DNA of 11,994 nucleotides from Bacteroidales bacterium UBA1725 (GTDB taxonomy: Bacteria; Bacteroidota; Bacteroidia; Bacteroidales; UBA932): assembly GCA_002315815.1 (NCBI GenBank), contig DCIN01000014.1:1-11994 (forward strand). The letters run 5' to 3'. The position numbers and the translations under genes were made by a program. Positions within the stretch are counted from its first letter, which is position 1; every line of letters begins with the position of its first letter. The notes beneath the pieces are model-generated. The model saw only the letters and a program-made list of their open reading frames with translations, ran no database searches and was not told where the DNA came from. Below are positions 7,150-11,994 of this stretch, one piece after another.

Positions 7150-8627
7150 TTGATGAAGTGCTTCATATTGGGGCCGTCAGTGTGACCACCGTCGTGCTGG
7201 CGCCAGGCCAGGTTTCCATCGAGAACATCCTGATTCACTTCCGGCATAGGAACCGTGCGGTAATCGTTGCCGAGACCGAGATCAGTCGAACCCAGAAGCC
7301 TGTATGCCGCACCTGCAGCTACGGTAGCCTGCCAGCTGCCATACTGGTCGAGCCACTGTGCGTCGCCCTGTTCGGGAATGCCGTAGCTGACAAAGCACAG
7401 ACGGGGAGCACACATAGCAATGAGCTCGTGAGAATCGACAGGGAGCATATCTGCATTGCCTGCACCGTTCTTGCTTTCCACTGCGTTGTACTTGATATAA
7501 TTCCCCGCCATCCAGTGGTACTCCCCGCTGGTTGCAAGATTCTCGAGACCTTCTCCGAAGAGTCTTCGGTGGAGCGTTGCTCCGCCTTTGCCTGATGAAC
7601 CGATGAGGCCCATAGCAAATCTGTCCTCGAAGGCAAGAGTCACAAGAGCGGCCTTTCCATAGCGTGAAACGCCCTCTATTCCTACATTCCGGGCGTCAAC
7701 GTCAGAGTCCGTCTCAAGATAGTCAAGACCACGTGCCGCACCCCAGGCCCAGGCCCTGAGTGAACCCCAGTCATCCGGTTTGCGAGGCTGCCCCTTGTTC
7801 ACGAGACCGATGATACCACGGGTGAGGCCTGCGCCGTTGTCAGCCTGTATGCTGGAAGGATCTATCAGAACATAGCCCCAACCTGCTGCGAGAAGCTGCT
7901 GATTGGAAGGAGGGTCCTGACCCGGAGCAAGCTGCTGCCTTCCGAAGCCCGCGAAGGGATTCGCCGCCTCGAAAGGCTGCCACGCGGGATATTTCTTCAT
8001 AAGGTCTGCTGTTTCAGGATTTGCCTCAAGCATCTTGCGGATTGCCTTGTTGATGATTTCCATATCTGCTCTGGCCGGGACGTTGGGATTGGGAAGATTA
8101 GCCTGACCGAACATCATCAGTACGGGAACTGGACCTTTTGCATCGGCAGGTGTCACTACGACCATCTTTATGTCCACGTTGATTTCGGGACAAGCTGAAT
8201 TGTCGACGTGGCCGACGAGCTGCTTGGCCTTGACCGGAATCATTCCCACTCTTTCGATTTCCTCGCAGACAACGCTCCAGGAAACAGCAGGCACATTCTC
8301 AGGAACGCGGCCATAAACCTCGCTCTCAAAACCCTCCTTGATTTCCGGACGGCGCACATCCCACCAATCCTTGGCTGTTTTCACTTTCTTGCCCCTGTTT
8401 GTCGTCAGGATATCGGGAATCACCGGGTAGGGATTTGCCTTGGATTCGTCATAGTTAGCCGCATACCGGCTGCTCTGGTCAGAATCGAAGCCACGTCTTA
8501 CGGACTTGATTCCGAGTTGATCCAGCATATTCTGAAAGTCCTCCTGAGCAGTGAAACTCACAGGACTCTGCGCAAAAACAGGGATGCAAAGCATCATTGC
8601 GACAGCGATTGAAATACTCTTGTTCAT
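7095..8627 (-). CDS. CE15-like glucuronoyl esterase, secreted
   Basis: About 510 residues with a signal peptide (MNKSISIAVAMMLCIPVFA, cleavage near 19). CE15 enzymes cleave the ester between glucuronic acid on xylan and lignin alcohols, or methyl glucuronate esters. The nucleophile motif is GVSRYGKAAL (S321), matching the CE15 GCSRxGK pattern with Val for Cys. The catalytic His is likely H482 in DGGHTDGPN. Nearby are the CE15-like SSGKGGATLHRR (344-355) and YHWMAGNYIKY (370-380). The Glu that precedes SGxGG in fungal enzymes is replaced by S344, so the acid probably comes from the later loop used by some bacterial members (E419, D422 or D427 in PEQGDAQWLD). The start is ATG at 8627; a TTG 18 bases upstream is open but would spoil the signal peptide. 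It is first in a pair with the alpha/beta hydrolase. Confidence 0.85.
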   Translation of the reverse strand: MNKSISIAVAMMLCIPVFAQSPVSFTAQEDFQNMLDQLGIKSVRRGFDSDQSSRYAANYDESKANPYPVIPDILTTNRGKKVKTAKDWWDVRRPEIKEGFESEVYGRVPENVPAVSWSVVCEEIERVGMIPVKAKQLVGHVDNSACPEINVDIKMVVVTPADAKGPVPVLMMFGQANLPNPNVPARADMEIINKAIRKMLEANPETADLMKKYPAWQPFEAANPFAGFGRQQLAPGQDPPSNQQLLAAGWGYVLIDPSSIQADNGAGLTRGIIGLVNKGQPRKPDDWGSLRAWAWGAARGLDYLETDSDVDARNVGIEGVSRYGKAALVTLAFEDRFAMGLIGSSGKGGATLHRRLFGEGLENLATSGEYHWMAGNYIKYNAVESKNGAGNADMLPVDSHELIAMCAPRLCFVSYGIPEQGDAQWLDQYGSWQATVAAGAAYRLLGSTDLGLGNDYRTVPMPEVNQDVLDGNLAWRQHDGGHTDGPNMKHFIKWATAKIGYTYRQPNLNP

Positions 8628-8701
8628 AGAATCAATTTTTTGCAATTTAGCAATAGAAAGGCAGATTCCACGCCCTTGAATGCAGGAAATTCATATTTTT
8701 T

Positions 8702-8742
8702 TTTGATTTTTGTGCAAGAAGCACTAACTTCACGGAGTTAGT
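8702..8742 (+). promoter_or_regulatory. Dehydrogenase promoter with overlapping palindrome
   Basis: TTTG (8702-8705), 19 bases, then TAACTTCA (8725-8732) fit the Bacteroidota -33/-7 layout with one mismatch in the -7 box. A perfect inverted repeat, ACTAACT-N6-AGTTAGT (8723-8742), covers the -7 box and the likely start site. It could be an operator or a hairpin at the 5' end of the mRNA. No Shine-Dalgarno is seen before ATG 8763. The rest of the 135-bp divergent gap holds a weak minus-strand TAAATTGC (8642-8649) that might serve the CE15 gene. Confidence 0.5.
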
Positions 8743-8762
8743 ATTGTATAAACTACAGAACA

Positions 8763-9806
8763 ATGGCAACTACATTAGATCTCATCAGTGAGTATCAGCA
8801 CGAAAAAGTGCTCTTCGTCAACAACGAGAAGGCTGGGCTCCACGCCATCATCGCAGTACACAACACCAATCTCGGTCCGGCCGTAGGAGGCTGCCGCCTT
8901 TACCCTTACGCCAAACTTGACGACGCCCTGTTCGACGTTCTCCGCTTGTCAAGAGGAATGAGCCACAAAAACGCCGCTGCAGGTCTCCCCATCGGAGGTG
9001 CGAAGGGTGTGATAATAGCTTCAGCTGCCCAGAAGACCGAAGCTCTGTTCGAAGCGTTCGGCGAGGCAGTGGAATCTTTGGGCGGATGCTACTACACTGC
9101 GGAAGACGTGAACACCACCACGGTCGATATGGACCAGGTGATGCACAAGACAAATTATGTTGTGGGTCGTGCCGATGTCAGCGGCGATCCTTCTCCCTTC
9201 ACCGCATACGGGGTATTCTGCGGAATCAAAGCAATAGCGAACAAACTCAACGGTACCGATGACCTTCACGGAGTGAAGATAGCTCTTCAGGGACTGGGCC
9301 ACGTGGGTTTCGATCTGGCTCACCAGCTCTACGAAGCAGGAGCCGAACTCACTGTCTCAACACACTCAAACCGCAAGAATATGGAGATTGCAGTAAAGGA
9401 GTGGGGGGCAAAGGAAGTCAGCGATGAGGAACTCTACAGCGTAAAATGCGACATCCTTTCTCCCAACGCACTTGGAGCTACGCTCAACTACGACACAGTG
9501 CCCATTCTCAATTGTCGCGCAGTGGCCGGAGCAGCCAACAACCAACTCCTGGACGAAGAGTGTGGCAAGGCCCTCAAAAACAGGGGAATCCTTTACGCTC
9601 CCGACTTCATCATAAACGGAGGCGGAGTCATCAACGCAGCTCAGGAAGTGTTCACCACCTACAACAAAGAGAATGTCCTGAAGCAGGTCGAGAAGATTTA
9701 CGACACCATCAGCTGGATTGTAGACGAGTCCAAGGCCACAGGCGTTCCAGAAGGAGTAATTGCCCGCAAGTTCGCCGAGGACCGCATCTTCGCCGCAGCC
9801 AAATAG
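8763..9806 (+). CDS. Leucine/valine-type (Glu/Leu/Phe/Val) amino-acid dehydrogenase
   Basis: A 347-residue cytoplasmic oxidoreductase of normal family length, interconverting branched-chain amino acids and 2-oxo acids with release or capture of ammonia. The substrate domain has RGMSHKNAAAG (K69), PIGGAKG (catalytic K81) and AEDVNTT (D115). The Rossmann domain has LQGLGHVG (GxGxxG, 177-182). AGAANNQL (255-262) and APDFIINGGGVIN (279-291) are typical of leucine dehydrogenases. The acidic residue that normally ends the second Rossmann strand (TDI in Bacillus enzymes) is replaced by STHSNRK, hinting at NADP rather than NAD use. It is monocistronic, with its own promoter and a strong terminator 30 bp after the stop. 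Valine or another branched amino acid is possible instead of leucine. Confidence 0.93.
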   Translation: MATTLDLISEYQHEKVLFVNNEKAGLHAIIAVHNTNLGPAVGGCRLYPYAKLDDALFDVLRLSRGMSHKNAAAGLPIGGAKGVIIASAAQKTEALFEAFGEAVESLGGCYYTAEDVNTTTVDMDQVMHKTNYVVGRADVSGDPSPFTAYGVFCGIKAIANKLNGTDDLHGVKIALQGLGHVGFDLAHQLYEAGAELTVSTHSNRKNMEIAVKEWGAKEVSDEELYSVKCDILSPNALGATLNYDTVPILNCRAVAGAANNQLLDEECGKALKNRGILYAPDFIINGGGVINAAQEVFTTYNKENVLKQVEKIYDTISWIVDESKATGVPEGVIARKFAEDRIFAAAK

Positions 9807-9836
9807 GCGAATCTTCAAACGGTTTACACGAATACG

Positions 9837-9872
9837 AAAGAGGTCGACTAAAAAGTGTCGGCCTCTTTTTTT
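9837..9872 (+). terminator. Rho-independent terminator of the dehydrogenase gene
   Basis: AAAGAGGTCGAC (9837-9848), an 8-base loop and GTCGGCCTCTTT (9857-9868) form a 12-bp stem with one G-U pair, followed by an uninterrupted T run. On the opposite strand the stem is followed by only TTT, so it may weakly stop the convergent lipoprotein operon. Confidence 0.9.
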
Positions 9873-9931
9873 CCTGAAGTGACGACACGATTGTAAAAAA
9901 TGTTCGACAAATCAGGAAATATCTTATCTTA

Positions 9932-10459
9932 TTATTTCGGATATCCTAATCTTATTTTTACTTCTTTAAAAACCTTGTCAAATCCACTGCCATTTGCACC
10001 GATGATACTCACGCCCATTATTGTTTTATCAGGACGGCAAACGAATCCTATTGCACCATATTGATGGTCCAAATTCATTTTTGCAAAACAGTTGGCAGTA
10101 TCAAGCACAACTGGAAAATGGCAATCACGTCTGCGAAGAATCGCGCCCATTTTTGATGTGTCACTCAAAGAACAGTTGCAATAGAATACGAAATCCCATA
10201 ATGGGTTTGCAGCAATTATTCTGTCAATTTTCCCTTTAGGAGAATCATCAATAGTAAATGCGAGTCCTTCCAACGTGTAATAATTGACCACGAACGGATG
10301 TCCTTGCCTGATTTGTATCGGCTTTGCACTACTTGCATAAGGATAATACACTGTTGAAAAATCTGTCCACAGATTAATCTTATCTCTCGTACACCCCTGC
10401 AAAATTGGCATAACACAAAGAAGAAGAAACAGCCATTTTTTCCAGAAATAATTATACAT
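9932..10459 (-). CDS. Thioredoxin-fold-like lipoprotein, third gene of the NVEALA operon
   Basis: A 175-residue predicted lipoprotein: basic FWKKW, hydrophobic LFLLLCVMPI, lipobox LQGC with lipidated C23. The C-terminal half (80-170) has the rhythm of a reduced thioredoxin-like domain: strand WDFVFYCNC, helix DTSKMGAILRR, HFPVVLDTANCFAKMN, then GFVCRPDKTIMGVSIIG. No CxxC pair is present; C94 and C96 form CxC, with further cysteines at 113, 124 and 141. Redox function is therefore doubtful. The start (ATG 10459) follows the propeller stop by 6 bases, so the two are surely co-transcribed. Small lipoproteins of this kind often accompany propeller and NVEALA genes in Bacteroides. The fold call is by eye. 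Confidence 0.62.
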   Translation of the reverse strand: MYNYFWKKWLFLLLCVMPILQGCTRDKINLWTDFSTVYYPYASSAKPIQIRQGHPFVVNYYTLEGLAFTIDDSPKGKIDRIIAANPLWDFVFYCNCSLSDTSKMGAILRRRDCHFPVVLDTANCFAKMNLDHQYGAIGFVCRPDKTIMGVSIIGANGSGFDKVFKEVKIRLGYPK

Positions 10460-10465
10460 AAGACA

Positions 10466-11587
10466 TTACTTCAAATTGAATTTGACAATGATATGAGCAT
10501 CATCTGAAAGCCTGTCGTTCACCAAATCCCAATTGTTTGCTATAGATTTATAAGAATCAATGAAAGCAGGTAAATAATTCGGATCCACAACCCCATATAT
10601 TGTCTTTCCCTCAATAAACCGGAACGGATTACAAGGATCATCGTCCCCCTTATCTTCAAGAAAAGAATACCATTTCCAGGATGAACTCTTAATCCCATAA
10701 ATGGTATGAATTCTGTCATCTTTGCTACCCTTCCTGTCTATTTGCACCAATTCTATTGAATCCGAAGATACGAACTTGTTGATAATGGCATAATTGCCAT
10801 TGATGATATATCGTTCAGCACCTACAAAAGGATCGTTTGTCTCAAAGAACTTTTGATTTATCGCATATTTCCCGAAATCAAAAACCAGATAAGGAGATAA
10901 TTCTCCTCCATCATAAACATTGATGACATTGCTGTATGAGTCCAACACAGACACAGAGCCATCTCCTCTTTCCGAGAAACAGTTATTCCCTATTCCAAGA
11001 TCTATTACTGATTTATCAAAATGCAAGAATCTGTTGTCAAACTCTGATGAGTTCATTCCTTTGTAATACAACCGATAATTATCCTCTCCCCCGTACCCAT
11101 AGTACGACAACAAGCCATCTCCTATTAAAAATGAATTGAGTCCAAGTCTTTTAACAGTATCGGATTTCACAAAAGAACCATCTGGAGAATAATACAATAT
11201 CTTGTATGGATATGAAAATACCACCACCAGACCATCTAGTATTTGTATGTTTGTAATGTCCAGATACTCTTCAGGTCCATTCCCGCGATTACCTATAATA
11301 TTCAAGAAATGACCATCTGATGAAAAGCGGCATATTTTCGAGTTCCTTGCATCGACAACTATGAATGAGTCATTACATTTCTGGACATCCACAGTATGTC
11401 CAAGAAGATGCTCTCCACTCTCCTCCAATGGAATGAGTTGCACACTGGAAACAATGTGTCTGAAATCCTCAGACACATTGTCGGGAACAACAACCATTTC
11501 TTTCACATCCACGTCGCTGCCACAAGAGAGCAAGAACAAGGATGCAAGGCAAAGAAACGGTTGAGATAATTTAATACCAGCAAACAT
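10466..11587 (-). CDS. Six-bladed beta-propeller lipoprotein (PF17170-like)
   Basis: About 373 residues from ATG 11587: signal MFAGIKLSQP, hydrophobic FLCLASLFLL, lipobox LLSC (lipidated C22), then acidic GSDVDVKE, compatible with surface export. The body is a beta-propeller of the 6-bladed type common in Bacteroides, with NSKICRFSSDGHFLNIIGNRGNGPEEYLDI as the clearest blade and repeated hydrophobic-Asp-Gly turns. The role is unknown; binding of a ligand or peptide partner is an inference. The chosen ATG overlaps the upstream NVEALA-like gene by 17 bp, suggesting coupled translation. A farther ATG at 11629 would add 14 residues before the signal and is less likely. It is AT-rich relative to the left three quarters of the window. 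Confidence 0.8.
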   Translation of the reverse strand: MFAGIKLSQPFLCLASLFLLSCGSDVDVKEMVVVPDNVSEDFRHIVSSVQLIPLEESGEHLLGHTVDVQKCNDSFIVVDARNSKICRFSSDGHFLNIIGNRGNGPEEYLDITNIQILDGLVVVFSYPYKILYYSPDGSFVKSDTVKRLGLNSFLIGDGLLSYYGYGGEDNYRLYYKGMNSSEFDNRFLHFDKSVIDLGIGNNCFSERGDGSVSVLDSYSNVINVYDGGELSPYLVFDFGKYAINQKFFETNDPFVGAERYIINGNYAIINKFVSSDSIELVQIDRKGSKDDRIHTIYGIKSSSWKWYSFLEDKGDDDPCNPFRFIEGKTIYGVVDPNYLPAFIDSYKSIANNWDLVNDRLSDDAHIIVKFNLK

Positions 11588-11831
11588 ATATACGACAATG
11601 TTCTGAAGTCCATTTAGGCGTACAGGCATATGTCAAACCGGCATCGCGGCAATACCCCATTGTTTGAAAACGCGTACCAAAAGGACTGTCAACTTCATCA
11701 GCTGCTAAAGCTTCAACTTCAGAGGGATAATATGTTGCTGATGTTTTTTTACCAAAATTTGAAATAGCCATAACACTAATTGACGCTGCAATGAGTGTTG
11801 CCAACGCAAAATACATAACTTTTTGATTCAT
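11571..11831 (-). CDS. NVEALA-family-like Cys-rich secreted small protein
   Basis: An 86-residue protein with an N-terminal membrane or signal segment (MYFALATLIAASISVMAI, 6-23), a conserved-looking SEVEALAADE motif (37-46) and a C-terminal tail with four cysteines (C61, C70, C79, C84). The layout matches the Bacteroidales NVEALA family (small protein, signal segment, mid-protein VEALA, Cys-rich end), although Glu replaces the Asn before VEALA. The biological role of NVEALA proteins is not established as far as I know; a secreted, disulfide-bonded or modified peptide is an inference. It is the first gene of the operon. The stop lies 17 bp inside the propeller-lipoprotein start. ATG at 11831 has no evident Shine-Dalgarno. 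Confidence 0.75.
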   Translation of the reverse strand: MNQKVMYFALATLIAASISVMAISNFGKKTSATYYPSEVEALAADEVDSPFGTRFQTMGYCRDAGLTYACTPKWTSEHCRIYVCWY

Positions 11832-11969
11832 AAGTAAATAAGTAAAATGAAATTCCTACTCTATTCCCGGATTTTCGGATTCTCCGGAACAACTGTGTCA
11901 TCATTTTTCAAAATAAGTCAGCTATTCTTTGCAAAGAAAAAAAAAAAAAGACAATTCCAAATCTGAAGC
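11832..11969 (-). promoter_or_regulatory. Upstream region of the NVEALA operon
   Basis: A 138-bp AT-rich gap that must hold the operon promoter. Seen in it: a 13-A run (11937-11949), the perfect palindrome CTTTGCAAAG (11927-11936), and a minus-strand TTTG (plus 11932-11935) with TATTTTG (plus 11909-11915) only 16 bases apart, shorter than the usual spacing, so a weak promoter candidate. Also seen are an imperfect inverted repeat, TTCCCGGA / TCCGGAA (about 11866-11889), and two tandem TAAGTAAA copies (11831-11846) next to the ATG. Confidence 0.35.
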
Positions 11970-11994
11970 CTAAGTAAAGAGAAAAAAATAAGTT
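11970..11994. mobile_element. Left end of the MITE-like element, cut by the window edge
   Basis: CTAAGTAAAG (11970-11979) is the outer terminus missing from the copy at the left edge. The last 19 bases (11976-11994) are identical to positions 1-19. The hexamer TGAAGC (11964-11969) directly precedes it and recurs directly after the element's right end at 160-165. Confidence 0.65.

Noticed and set aside
9873..9931. Dedicated terminator for the lipoprotein operon
   Set aside because: No GC-rich stem with a T run on the minus strand was found here; only the dehydrogenase terminator might serve weakly in reverse.
11776..11904. Short leader-peptide frame starting ATG-ATG on the minus strand, about 43 codons, overlapping the NVEALA start
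   Set aside because: No ribosome site, no regulatory amino-acid run and no recognisable motif; such frames arise by chance in 140 bp.
1..11994. Plasmid or phage genome
   Set aside because: The ends overlap, but no replication, mobilisation, partition, capsid or integrase gene is present and several genes are chromosomal housekeeping types.
1..11994. tRNA or rRNA genes
   Set aside because: No cloverleaf with CCA/T-loop consensus or rRNA core sequence was noticed on either strand by eye.

Overview
The window looks like chromosomal DNA of a gut-type Bacteroidota, probably a Bacteroidales. Three things point there. The promoters fit the Bacteroidota pattern TTTG-N19-21-TAnnTTTG, and Shine-Dalgarno sites are absent or weak. 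The proteins belong to families concentrated in this phylum: a RecQ with C-terminal zinc cysteines, a DUF4450-like glycosidase, a CE15 esterase, a PF17170-like propeller lipoprotein and an NVEALA-type peptide. Secreted proteins and lipoproteins are plentiful. I see no rRNA, tRNA, CRISPR array, transposase, plasmid replication gene or phage gene.

Layout, left to right. Positions 1-159 hold almost all of a short MITE-like element with imperfect terminal inverted repeats. On the minus strand follow a PhnP-like metallo-beta-lactamase-fold phosphodiesterase (212-1078) and recQ (1240-2985), separated by an array of twelve 7-bp repeats. recQ diverges from a large secreted glycosidase (3045-6080, plus strand) with closely packed promoters between them. 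Convergent with the glycosidase is a minus-strand pair: a CE15 glucuronoyl-esterase-like enzyme (7095-8627) and a YqkD/Bem46-like alpha/beta hydrolase (6091-7149) that overlaps its 3' end. A plus-strand leucine/valine-type amino-acid dehydrogenase (8763-9806) has its own promoter, a palindrome over the -7 box and a strong terminator.

The last 2 kb are visibly more AT-rich and form a tight minus-strand operon: an NVEALA-like Cys-rich secreted small protein (11571-11831), a six-bladed propeller lipoprotein (10466-11587) and a thioredoxin-fold-like lipoprotein (9932-10459). This cassette is the best candidate for a poorly described system.

The right edge (11970-11994) re-enters the element found at the left edge: the first and last 19 bases are identical. 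The same hexamer, TGAAGC, flanks the two outer ends of the element, as a target-site duplication would. Either the sequence closes on itself (a circular or tandem assembly), or two copies of the element in the same orientation flank the segment.

Functionally, the glycosidase, CE15 esterase and alpha/beta hydrolase look like a small polysaccharide-processing locus without SusC/SusD in view. RecQ, the phosphodiesterase and the dehydrogenase look like housekeeping genes.
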